DNA from: Verrucomicrobiia bacterium
Lineage (GTDB): Bacteria > Verrucomicrobiota > Verrucomicrobiia > Verrucomicrobiales > Akkermansiaceae
NCBI GenBank assembly: GCA_947460915.1
Contig: CANHKJ010000111.1
Coordinates: 1 to 9,105 of the forward strand
Direction of reading: 5' to 3'
Length of the DNA stretch: 9,105 nt
Part shown: positions 1 through 6,023 of the stretch, one piece after another
How positions within the stretch are numbered: the stretch's first letter is position 1
How the letters are laid out: each line of letters opens with the position of its first letter
The notes under the pieces: generated by a model
The model's input: only the letters and a program-made list of their open reading frames with translations
The model's database searches: none
What the model was told of the DNA's origin: nothing
Translations under genes and position numbers: made by a program

Positions 1-290
1 CACCGAAGTTCATTCATGGCAAAGATGAAGATCGACTGGGCTGGAATAAATACTGTGATCTCAATGCCTTGGTGCTCAAGTTGGTCAAACCCGGCGGTAT
101 TTTTGTCACTTGCTCATGCTCTGGTATGTTGAGTCCAGAAGACTTCGAGCGCATCATCATTTCGGCGGCCCATCGTCAGAACCGACGCCTACAAATTCTC
201 GATCGCACAGGCGCTGGCAGTGATCACCCTGTGCTCTCGAACTATCCCGAATCTCAGTATCTCAAAGTCATCTGGGCGCGGGTGCTTTAA
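1..290 (+). CDS. Class I SAM-dependent rRNA methyltransferase, RlmI-like (3' fragment)
   Basis: This is the C-terminal end of a class I SAM-dependent methyltransferase of the RlmI/COG1092 type, which methylates cytosine-5 in 23S rRNA. The reading frame is open from the left edge (first full codon at 3) to TAA at 288-290, so the gene begins outside the window. Visible marks are PPKF-like catalytic-loop remnants at the very start (PKF), a tyrosine and LN before the helix, the strand 'LVKPGGIFVTCSCS', and the tail with 'GSDHPV', 'YPESQYLK' and 'ARVL', which is the typical RlmI ending. The SCS motif follows the PGG turn as in the family. It converges on the minus-strand gene that follows. The family call is strong; the exact target base cannot be judged from a fragment. 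Confidence 0.88.
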   Translation, partial: PKFIHGKDEDRLGWNKYCDLNALVLKLVKPGGIFVTCSCSGMLSPEDFERIIISAAHRQNRRLQILDRTGAGSDHPVLSNYPESQYLKVIWARVL

Positions 291-294
291 AAAG

Positions 295-394
295 AATATG
301 GGGAAGGGATTTGCAATCCCTTGTTTTATCATGAAGGGCAATCCGTTGCGATCACTGTTGCTATGACAGGGATTTGAAATCCCTGCTCCATATT
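295..394. repeat. 100-bp imperfect inverted-repeat element between convergent genes
   Basis: Arms at 295-322 and 367-394 match in inverted orientation at 23 of 28 positions. Each arm itself holds a short palindrome: AGGGATT-type stems at 304-322 (8-bp stem, 3-base loop) and 367-385 (9-bp stem, single central base). The 44-bp centre carries a further small stem, GCAA/TTGC at 338-349, and TCAT/ATGA near its edges. The element almost fills the 115-bp gap between two convergent genes. REP/BIME-like elements and small MITEs often sit in such places and can act as bidirectional transcript ends. No transposase is present, so mobility is an inference. Confidence 0.75.
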
Positions 395-405
395 TCAGCT
401 TCCAA

Positions 406-1284
406 TTACAGCTTATTCAAGAAATCGATGCTTTGCTTGATGCTTGCTAGGGCATCGGGTGATTGATCTTGCTCGACGTGGCAGTGCTCCACGCCTGCTT
501 CTTGCGCCGCAGCGAGCAGGGGTGCCATTGCGATGATGCCATCTCCGACTTCTTGAAAGGCATCGGCTGGGACACTCGAGTAAGAGGGGATGGGAATGTC
601 TTTTTTCAGATCTTTCAGGTGGAGTTGTGTCACTCGACCCTTGAGTTTGTTCACGAGCTCCACAGGATCGAGTCCACCGGCTTTAACCCAGAATACATCG
701 AGCTCAAACTTCATGTCGGCTGAGAATTCTTTGACAAACACATCAAAGCCAGAGACACCGTTTTCCTTGGGCTCGAATTCGAAATTGTGGTTGTGATAGG
801 ATAGCTGAATTCCCGCCGATTTTGCGAGAGCCGCAGCTTTGTTGGCATGTGCGGCGACTTTTTTGTAATCGTCGAGAGTTTTGCGATTGCCATCAGCGAG
901 GTAGGGGATGACCAAATGCTTGAGCCCGACTTCTTTGGCCTTGTCGAGAATTTTGGAGAAATCGGAATAGGAGTCATCCTTGGGATTGACTACGCTGTCC
1001 CACTCGAAGTGAGAGGAATGGAGAGCAAGCCCTGAATCGCGCGCGGCCTTGACAATGGCATCGCAGTTGGGAAATCCATACATTTCGACTTGCTTGTATC
1101 CCGCTGCGGCTACGGCTTTGATCGTAGCATTGACGTCTTTGGCGATTTCATTTCTCAGTGTGTAAAGTTGGATGCCCAAGTCGGAAAGGTAAGGGGATTT
1201 CGCCGCTTGAGCGAATAGCGGGCGACCCGCGCCGATGGCTGCTGCGGTGACGATGGATTGGCGGAGAAAGGAGCGGCGTTGCAT
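406..1284 (-). CDS. Tat-exported sugar phosphate isomerase/epimerase-like TIM-barrel protein
   Basis: A 292-residue protein of the xylose-isomerase-like TIM-barrel family (AP endonuclease family 2 fold, COG1082). The N-terminus 'RRSFLRQS' followed by an Ala-rich stretch and 'LFAQAA' is a twin-arginine signal with a likely cleavage site near residue 27, so the folded, probably metal-loaded enzyme should be exported. Barrel marks in order: 'LGIQLYTLRNE' (36-46), 'VEMYGF' (66-71), 'YHNHNFEF' (163-170), 'FELDVFWVKAGG' (193-204), 'QLHLKD' (220-225), 'VGDG' (246-249) and 'HVEQD' (269-273). Candidate metal ligands are His164/His166, Asp196, His222 and Glu271. Homologues commonly act on keto- or phospho-sugars; the substrate is not visible here. 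It stands alone, divergent from the sigma-factor operon. No clear Shine-Dalgarno precedes the ATG at 1284. A small inverted repeat (TGCGC/GCGCA, 1286-1301) lies just upstream of the start. Confidence 0.87.
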   Translation of the reverse strand: MQRRSFLRQSIVTAAAIGAGRPLFAQAAKSPYLSDLGIQLYTLRNEIAKDVNATIKAVAAAGYKQVEMYGFPNCDAIVKAARDSGLALHSSHFEWDSVVNPKDDSYSDFSKILDKAKEVGLKHLVIPYLADGNRKTLDDYKKVAAHANKAAALAKSAGIQLSYHNHNFEFEPKENGVSGFDVFVKEFSADMKFELDVFWVKAGGLDPVELVNKLKGRVTQLHLKDLKKDIPIPSYSSVPADAFQEVGDGIIAMAPLLAAAQEAGVEHCHVEQDQSPDALASIKQSIDFLNKL

Positions 1285-1401
1285 GTGCGCAAGCTAGCGC
1301 AATTTAGGGAAACGCCAAGAAGGAATTGGTGCATAGAAATTTTTTGAAAAATTATCAGATTTTAGAGACAACGGGGCGGCTTTGTGGCATTCTTTGTTTA
1401 G

Positions 1402-1932
1402 ATGGCAACGATCATTGCAGACAAATGGCAAACTTGGTTCGATGAGAACGGACCTCGCTTGCTGCTTTTTGCGCGTGGCTGGAGCGTTTCGCGCGAGGGT
1501 GCCGAGGACTTGGTGCAGGAAACGATGGTGCGGATGTGGCATTACCAAGCCGAGCGCGGCGGTGAGCCACCCGATTTGGCATTGGCGTTCTCGACTTTGC
1601 GTTTCGCCGGGATGAATCAAAAACGCACCGATACGCGGCGCAAAAAACGCGAGGAGTCGATCATTTATCTCAACGACTTCGAGGATGTATGGCTTGATCC
1701 GACCTTGGAGGATGATGAAGAGGCGGTGATGCTTCGCGAGGCTGTGCAACGACTTGCCCCTAAATTGCGCGATGTCATCGTCATGAAAATCTGGGGAGGC
1801 CTGACATTTCAGGAAATCGCGCAAACGCTTGCCATCCCAGCGAACACTTGTGCCTCACGTTACCGTTACGCATTGGATCAACTTTCTCAAGAACTACAAA
1901 CCGTGAAGGAGGGTCGCCATGAAATCGCCTGA
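1402..1932 (+). CDS. RNA polymerase sigma factor, ECF type (sigma-70 family)
   Basis: A 176-residue two-domain sigma factor. Region 2 spans about residues 12-85 and contains 'EGAEDLVQETMVRMWHY' (32-48), the core-binding and -10 recognition helix typical of ECF sigmas, followed by a basic stretch (TRRKKRE, 78-84). An acidic linker (DDEEA) leads to region 4 at about 108-165, with 'LRDVIVMKIWGGLTFQEIA' and the helix-turn-helix through 'ANTCASRYRYALDQL', which would bind the -35 element. Length is normal for an ECF sigma. The ATG at 1402 has no evident Shine-Dalgarno, and no convincing own-type promoter was recognised in the 117-bp divergent gap upstream. The frame overlaps the next gene by 14 bases, which suggests co-expression with a membrane-bound regulator. 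Confidence 0.9.
   Translation: MATIIADKWQTWFDENGPRLLLFARGWSVSREGAEDLVQETMVRMWHYQAERGGEPPDLALAFSTLRFAGMNQKRTDTRRKKREESIIYLNDFEDVWLDPTLEDDEEAVMLREAVQRLAPKLRDVIVMKIWGGLTFQEIAQTLAIPANTCASRYRYALDQLSQELQTVKEGRHEIA
1906..1913 (+). promoter_or_regulatory. Strong Shine-Dalgarno deciding the start at 1919
   Basis: AAGGAGGG lies inside the end of the sigma-factor gene, five bases before the ATG at 1919. It is the best ribosome binding site in the window and fixes the start of the membrane protein within the overlap. It would allow independent initiation at a high rate, consistent with an antagonist made in step with the sigma factor. Confidence 0.75.
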
Positions 1933-2545
1933 AGAAATGGAAAAATCTCTGCATGCCTTGATGCCCGCAGCCTTGAGCGAGCGTGGTCACCAGCGCATTT
2001 CGCAAAAACTCCGGGCCCTCGCCCTAGCAGACGAAGATCACCAATGCGCCGAACCAACGACCGCGCAATCGCTTGCCGCCGTATCTTTGCCTCCCGTGTC
2101 CCAAGCATTGGTGAATCGCATGCCATGGCACACAGAACTTAGTGAGCAGCCAGTAAGCTCGCAGCCAGCAATTTCAGCTCCGCACAAAAAATCACTTGTG
2201 CGCTGGTCCGCCGCAGCAGCCATCGCGATCGGCTCTATTCTCGCGTGTGTCTCCACGCTGTCTCCTGCTGGTTCCGGGATGGCGAAAATTTCGCCCGATC
2301 TCGATTCAGACGACCTCTCTGTGGTTAGTTCTATGGATGCGACTCCAGTATTGCTTGATCGTGTTCAGCTCACCGATCCGCTCGCTGATGAAGGCACGCT
2401 CACAGCTTCTGATGGCTCGATGCTGCAACAGTGGAAACGTCGCGTGCAAACGCGCGAGCGCTATCGGGACGCTCAAACCGGCTACCTGATCACCATTTCT
2501 GAATCTCGCGACGAGAAGGTCTTGGTGCCCAAAACCAGTTTCTGA
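1919..2545 (+). CDS. Single-pass membrane protein, candidate anti-sigma factor
   Basis: A 208-residue protein with no recognised domain. Residues 1-45 are charged and helical; 46-94 are a Pro/Ser/Gln-rich linker; 'KKSLVRW' (90-96) precedes one hydrophobic helix at about 97-114 (S-A-rich to L114), so positive residues on the N side predict the N-terminus in the cytoplasm and residues 115-208 outside. The outer part is acidic at first (DLDSDD) and then basic (QQWKRRVQTRERYRD). This topology, the 14-base overlap with the sigma gene and the strong ribosome site fit a membrane anti-sigma factor that holds the sigma through its N-terminal helices. There is no HxxxCxxC zinc motif of the ZAS type, so it would be an unclassified anti-sigma if that role holds. 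The function is inferred from position and topology only. Confidence 0.6.
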   Translation: MKSPEEMEKSLHALMPAALSERGHQRISQKLRALALADEDHQCAEPTTAQSLAAVSLPPVSQALVNRMPWHTELSEQPVSSQPAISAPHKKSLVRWSAAAAIAIGSILACVSTLSPAGSGMAKISPDLDSDDLSVVSSMDATPVLLDRVQLTDPLADEGTLTASDGSMLQQWKRRVQTRERYRDAQTGYLITISESRDEKVLVPKTSF

Positions 2546-3414
2546 TGATTTTCATGCCTCGCATTTTTTCTGGTTCTTTGCTCTCTGTGTTGATGCCCAT
2601 CCTTTGCGCATCCAGCGCTGCTGTGGCCCAGGAAATGCCTTCCGAGTTGGTGAATCCTGCGGCCACCTTGACCAGCAAACCTGCCGTGCTCGTGGCCCCG
2701 GGTAAGGATTTGCCTTGGCTCGGATTGCAAGTCACGCGCGCCGATGATGCGATCCGCGCACAACTGCCCAAGTTGCCCAAAGGCGTCGGATTTCTCGTGG
2801 CGAGCATCGATGCCCAAGGCCCAGCGCGTGCTGCTGGAGTGCAACCCTACGATGTCTTGTGGATGTGGAACGATCAGATTCTCATCAATGAGGCGCAGTT
2901 GGAAGTCTTGCTCTCGCTGAAACAAATCAACGACAAGGTCGAACTTCGCTTATTTCGTGCGGGTGAAGAAAAAACCTGCAAAATTAGTCTCGGACGGCAA
3001 CCAACCCCAACCCCCATCACGGCTGGTCCGACGATCGAAAGCCTAAAAAATCCTACGGCAATTCCGCGTTTGGAGCCTACTCGTCCGCTCGATGTTAATA
3101 GTCGCATGGCTCGACTCGAAGATGGCAATGCCGTGCTCGAAATGGAAGTACGCAGTGAAGGCACTTGGTTGACCATCACTGATGATGCGGGTGAGGTCGT
3201 GTTTGACGAATTCTTAAACGATGACTCGCGCAAAAAACTCCCAGCCGTGTGGCATGATCGGGTCGATACCTTGCAGAAGAGCATGCAGCGTGGCTGCGCT
3301 CATCGCGACGATCGAGGGCGCTCAGGTCCGCGCAAAACGTCGTCTCCGTCTTCTAACGAAAAGATCGATCCTGCTCCCATTGTGCCGATGACTCCTGTCT
3401 CGGCTCCTGAGTAA
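2545..3414 (+). CDS. Exported PDZ-domain protein without protease domain
   Basis: A 289-residue protein. The ATG at 2545 overlaps the upstream TGA (TGATG), so translation is probably coupled; an in-frame ATG at 2554 is a possible alternative. Residues 1-29 form a Sec signal peptide (hydrophobic core about 10-21, likely cleavage after AVA at 28). A PDZ domain covers about 55-150: 'LPWLGLQV' start, 'GFLVASI' strand, 'GPARAAGVQPYDVL' carboxylate-loop region, and 'VELRLFRAGEEKT' near the end. After a Pro/Thr-rich linker there is a second small domain at about 185-245 (β-rich, 'EMEVRSEGTWLTITDD', 'VVFDEFLNDD'), then a low-complexity basic and proline tail. No trypsin-like or S41 catalytic domain is present, unlike HtrA, DegS or Ctp. 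It may sense or bind envelope proteins for the sigma/membrane-protein pair upstream; this is inference. Confidence 0.8.
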   Translation: MIFMPRIFSGSLLSVLMPILCASSAAVAQEMPSELVNPAATLTSKPAVLVAPGKDLPWLGLQVTRADDAIRAQLPKLPKGVGFLVASIDAQGPARAAGVQPYDVLWMWNDQILINEAQLEVLLSLKQINDKVELRLFRAGEEKTCKISLGRQPTPTPITAGPTIESLKNPTAIPRLEPTRPLDVNSRMARLEDGNAVLEMEVRSEGTWLTITDDAGEVVFDEFLNDDSRKKLPAVWHDRVDTLQKSMQRGCAHRDDRGRSGPRKTSSPSSNEKIDPAPIVPMTPVSAPE

Positions 3415-3677
3415 TCTGTGTGCTTCTTGTCACAAGATGGCAAGATTTAAGACAAAGAGCATGATTACAATGAAATTTTGAAAATCTTGAGATCCTATTC
3501 ACATCTGCTGACCCTTCGATAGGCATCCTTAATTGATCAGTTTGCATGGGAAAAACTCCGCGACCTCCGCTACTCAGCGTTTCTTTCCTGCTTTCTTTGC
3601 TAAGTCCATCTTTGGTCCCTTAGTATCTTGCTAGAATCAGACTCTTTTTCCGTCATCAGAAAAACTTTCCCACAGAG
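3415..3677. other. 263-bp intergenic spacer upstream of the greA-like gene
   Basis: Nothing here looks coding. A 13-bp perfect palindrome (TCTTGT C ACAAGA, 3425-3437) lies just after the PDZ gene's stop, but its one-base centre and lack of a T-run make it a poor terminator. A CTCCGC motif recurs at 3556, 3565 and, as CTCAGC, at 3573 (spacing 9 and 8), resembling the periodic intergenic tracts found in some bacteria. The promoter of the next gene should lie in the 3' part, but no clear -35/-10 pair could be assigned. Confidence 0.5.
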
Positions 3678-3719
3678 TTGCCTTGCGTTTTTCATGAAAA
3701 CGACTCACTGTCTCCGCAT

Positions 3720-5552
3720 ATGCATCCAGATGTGGCTAAATTGGTAGAAGCGGGGCGAATTAACGCTGCGGTGGGACAAAGACTTTCTCAGGTGGCACCA
3801 GGATGCTACTTGCTCAGCAAATCATGGGGCGCAGGTAAAGTCACTTCTTGGAGCCTGCGCGATAAGATCGTAATCGTTGATTTCGCCGATAAGCTTGGCC
3901 AGGAAATGGACCTGCAATTTGTCCTCCAAAAGACCGAGCCTCTACAGGCTGATGACTTCCGCGCGAAAAAACTCGAGCAAGTCGAAGAACTGCGCCTCCT
4001 CGCCAAATCCGATCCCGTCGAGCTCGCGGCTCACGTCCTGCAAAGTCACGGCAACAGTATGACGCTTGATGCTTTCGAAAAAGAAATCAACGGCCCCGTC
4101 ATCCCGCAAGCGGAATACAAAAAATGGTGGGACAATGCCAAAAAAATCATGGCAGCTAGCAAACGCGTCGTCGTGCCGCCTCGTCGCACTGAGATGATTG
4201 TGCTCCGCGGTGGTGACATGACACCCGCTCAGGCTTTGGTTGCTGACTTCGAGGCCGCCCGCGATCCCAAGGTCAAAACGAAAGCCCTAGAAGCATTGGC
4301 TGCCGAAGTTCATCTTCTTGCCGGTGACCCTGATACACTGCATCGCCTCTATGCCGACATCGATGCCGAGGTCAAACGTGGCACCCGCCTCAATCTCGGT
4401 CACGTTCTTGAGCTCATGCTCATTCGCGACCAAATGGCCAACTCCGCCCAAGTTCCCGTTCCCGCCGATGCGAGTAAACTCACCGATATCATCAAGTCAG
4501 AATATAGCCGTGTCTCCGAGGCAATCTCGTCGATGAGCGCCGTGCGCCAACGCGAAATTTACGATTCCTTCCCGATTGCTTTTGGTCACTTTTGGGTCGA
4601 GAAACTCATGGGCGTGGTTGAAAAGGCTGGAGCACGTGGTCTTGGCGAAATCGCGAAAATTTTTGAAGCTCGTGGAGAAATCGGCGCCCTAGAAGATTAC
4701 CTCCGCCGCGCCATCACTCGCCGTTCGCTCGGCCACGATGCCCTCATCTGGGTCTGTCGTGAGCGCGAAGCCAGTGGCTCGAATGTTTTCAGCGCCGATG
4801 TCGGTGCCGCCATTCTCAATCAGCTGGAGTCCGACTTCATCGCGGATGGCCCACGCAAATCGCAACGTTTGCAATCCTTGCTCAACGAAGACAAAAGCCT
4901 TCTCTCTGACCTCGTCACCTTAATGGATGTCAATGAAGCGCGGAATTTCGGACGCCGTCTCATGGAGTGTCCCGTTTTCAATGAGCTCGACAAAAAATCG
5001 CTCATGGCCCGGATCATCAAAGCCAAGCCTGAGACTGAGACTCTCGTCAGTGGTGAGGAGAAAAACAAAGAAGAGGAACTTCTTGTCTCGTGGGAAAGTC
5101 TCGAAGCCCGCCGAGCCGAGCTTCAAGAGCTGGTCTCTGTGCGCATACCGCAAAACCGCGAGGACGTCAAAATCGCCCGCTCCTACGGCGACCTGCGTGA
5201 AAATTTTGAGTATAAGTCCGCCAAGGACATGGAAAAATACCTCAACAGCCGCCGCCGTGATCTCGAAAAAGATGTGGCCCGCGCTCGCGGCACTGATTTT
5301 AAAGGCGTTGATTGCGCCACCGTCAACATCGGCACCGTCATCACCCTCAGCAATGCTGCCGGAGCCAGTTATTCGCTCTCCGTGTTAGGCGCCTGGGATA
5401 GCGCCCCCGAAAAACGTTGGGTTTCCTACCTTTCCGAGGCTGGAGCTGGTCTTCTCGGAAAAAAGGTCGGTGACCAAGTCCAGCTTCGCGATCATGACAC
5501 CGAGCAACAAAAAGATTGGAAAATCAACAGTATCGAGCCATTTAATCCGTAA
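3720..5552 (+). CDS. greA: Long transcription elongation factor GreA/GreB family with N-terminal extension
   Basis: A 610-residue protein if it starts at the ATG at 3720; an in-frame TTG at 3678 would add 14 residues, but 'MHPDVAKLVEAG' looks like the natural start. Neither has a Shine-Dalgarno. The last about 155 residues are a GreA: the coiled-coil domain (about 455-526) has 'SYGDLRENFEYKSAKD' with tip acidic residues Asp491 and Glu494, matching the GreA 'GDLKENAEY' tip that inserts into the RNAP secondary channel and stimulates transcript cleavage. The FKBP-like C-terminal domain follows, with 'GTVITL', 'LSEAGAGLLGKKVGD' and a final 'INSIEPF'. The first about 450 residues are mainly helical. 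A small β-module at 27-75 ('LLSKSWGAGKV', 'IVIVDFADKLGQEMDL', 'KTEPL') resembles the Tudor-like RNAP-binding end of UvrD/PcrA. Chlamydial GreA is likewise much longer than the ~158-residue E. coli protein. The gene stands alone. Confidence 0.88.
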   Translation: MHPDVAKLVEAGRINAAVGQRLSQVAPGCYLLSKSWGAGKVTSWSLRDKIVIVDFADKLGQEMDLQFVLQKTEPLQADDFRAKKLEQVEELRLLAKSDPVELAAHVLQSHGNSMTLDAFEKEINGPVIPQAEYKKWWDNAKKIMAASKRVVVPPRRTEMIVLRGGDMTPAQALVADFEAARDPKVKTKALEALAAEVHLLAGDPDTLHRLYADIDAEVKRGTRLNLGHVLELMLIRDQMANSAQVPVPADASKLTDIIKSEYSRVSEAISSMSAVRQREIYDSFPIAFGHFWVEKLMGVVEKAGARGLGEIAKIFEARGEIGALEDYLRRAITRRSLGHDALIWVCREREASGSNVFSADVGAAILNQLESDFIADGPRKSQRLQSLLNEDKSLLSDLVTLMDVNEARNFGRRLMECPVFNELDKKSLMARIIKAKPETETLVSGEEKNKEEELLVSWESLEARRAELQELVSVRIPQNREDVKIARSYGDLRENFEYKSAKDMEKYLNSRRRDLEKDVARARGTDFKGVDCATVNIGTVITLSNAAGASYSLSVLGAWDSAPEKRWVSYLSEAGAGLLGKKVGDQVQLRDHDTEQQKDWKINSIEPFNP

Positions 5553-5581
5553 AATCGGGAGAAAGATTACAAAGGCCCTTG

Positions 5582-5842
5582 TTTAACTCGAAATCCGAAG
5601 TAGGTATCATAAATGCCGAAACATGGCGTAGAAATTCGACAAGTTCCATAGCGCGCCGCGCAAATCTTGATTAAATCTTAAATCCGATATTGAACCACAG
5701 ATTACGCTGATTTCACGGATTTTGAAGAGATTACGCAAACCTTTTACTCGGCACTGTTTCGTGTATATCTTGGTCTGCGAAATCTGAATAATCTGCGGTC
5801 AAATAAGCTATGAGCCCAATGCAACTTCGGTTTTGGGTTAAA
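5582..5842. repeat. Outer imperfect inverted repeat, 261 bp end to end
   Basis: The left arm TTTAACTCGAAATCCGAAGT (5582-5601) matches the reverse complement of 5824-5842 at 17 of 19 aligned positions with one gap. The arms enclose the inner GATT inverted repeat, so the whole may be a composite or degraded mobile-like element. The left internal spacer is about 70 bp longer than the right one, which hints at an insertion on that side. No target duplication was recognised. Confidence 0.6.
5694..5799. repeat. Inner inverted repeat with 9-bp periodic GATT units
   Basis: Arms at 5694-5719 and 5774-5799 match at 20 of 26 positions in inverted orientation. The left arm is built of 9-bp units: CAGATTACG, CTGATTTCA, CGGATTTTG, then a further GATTACG two bases out of phase (GATT at 5700, 5709, 5718, 5729). 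The right arm shows the complementary spacing (units starting at 5772, 5781, 5790). This resembles the CACAGATTACACAGATT-type intergenic repeats seen in several bacterial phyla; their role is not known to me. Confidence 0.65.
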
Positions 5843-5856
5843 TGATAGAACGAACA

Positions 5857-5873
5857 AGTTACCGATGGTAACT
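5857..5873. repeat. 17-bp perfect palindrome AGTTACC-GAT-GGTAACT
   Basis: Seven-base arms around a three-base centre, about 150 bp upstream of the exported-protein gene. It could be a dimeric regulator site or a small RNA hairpin. It lies far upstream for a promoter operator and no T-run follows, so no function is assigned. Confidence 0.45.
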
Positions 5874-5986
5874 ATGCGGCCCAACTACCTCCTACCCGAT
5901 AGTAATAATTGCAGTTTATTCGCTCTCGCTCATCGCAAAAGTATCGCTCACCAGCCTTACTTTTTTGTGTTTGAAATACATGTGGC

Positions 5987-6013
5987 TTGACCTTGTTGGT
6001 GCACTGGTATTAG
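5987..6013 (+). promoter_or_regulatory. Possible promoter for the 6024-8911 gene run
   Basis: TTGACC (5987-5992) resembles a -35 box and TATTAG (6008-6013) a -10 box, but the spacing is only 15 bp. The -10 lies 10 bases before the ATG at 6024, which would give a very short or absent leader, consistent with the missing Shine-Dalgarno. Weak evidence. Confidence 0.3.
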
Positions 6014-6023
6014 TGTAGCGGGC

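Larger units (their letters stand above)
5553..6023. other. 471-bp AT-rich, repeat-filled intergenic region
   Basis: This is the longest non-coding stretch of the window. It holds two nested imperfect inverted repeats (outer arms 5582-5601/5824-5842, inner arms 5694-5719/5774-5799), a GATT tract of about 9-bp period, a 17-bp palindrome at 5857-5873, and a possible promoter before 6024. No tRNA or convincing small gene was found; a 38-codon open frame at 5874-5990 has nothing to support it. The G/C strand bias changes sign across this gap. Confidence 0.7.

Noticed and set aside
295..394. CRISPR repeats, because two similar palindromic units are about 60 bp apart
   Set aside because: Only two units, in an overall inverted arrangement, with no third repeat and no cas genes.
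1294..1824. 176-codon open frame on the minus strand opposite the sigma factor
   Set aside because: It overlaps the well-supported sigma gene almost entirely, has no recognisable motif and an unusual His/Arg/Pro-rich composition, as expected for an antisense shadow frame.
3260..3414. Frameshift near the 3' end of the PDZ gene, since the tail is basic and low-complexity while another frame reads AALIATIEGAQVRAKR
   Set aside because: The annotated frame ends in a plausible Pro-rich tail, the alternative frame soon stops, and no homologue is at hand to decide; a single base error cannot be claimed.
3425..3437. Intrinsic terminator after the PDZ gene
   Set aside because: The palindrome has a one-base centre, too tight for a hairpin loop, a weak AT-rich stem and no T-run after it.
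3678..3719. TTG start adding 14 residues to the GreA-like protein
   Set aside because: The added residues look unrelated to a Gre or Tudor N-terminus and no ribosome site supports them; the ATG at 3720 gives a more natural start, though this is not proven.
5874..5990. 38-codon open frame (ATG to TGA) in the repeat-filled gap
   Set aside because: No ribosome site, no signal or domain, and it starts beside a palindrome; a frame of this length is expected by chance.
5553..6023. Replication origin, because the G/C bias changes sign here in an AT-rich gap
   Set aside because: No DnaA boxes of the TTATNCACA type were seen and no origin-linked genes (dnaA, dnaN, parAB, gidA) lie nearby.
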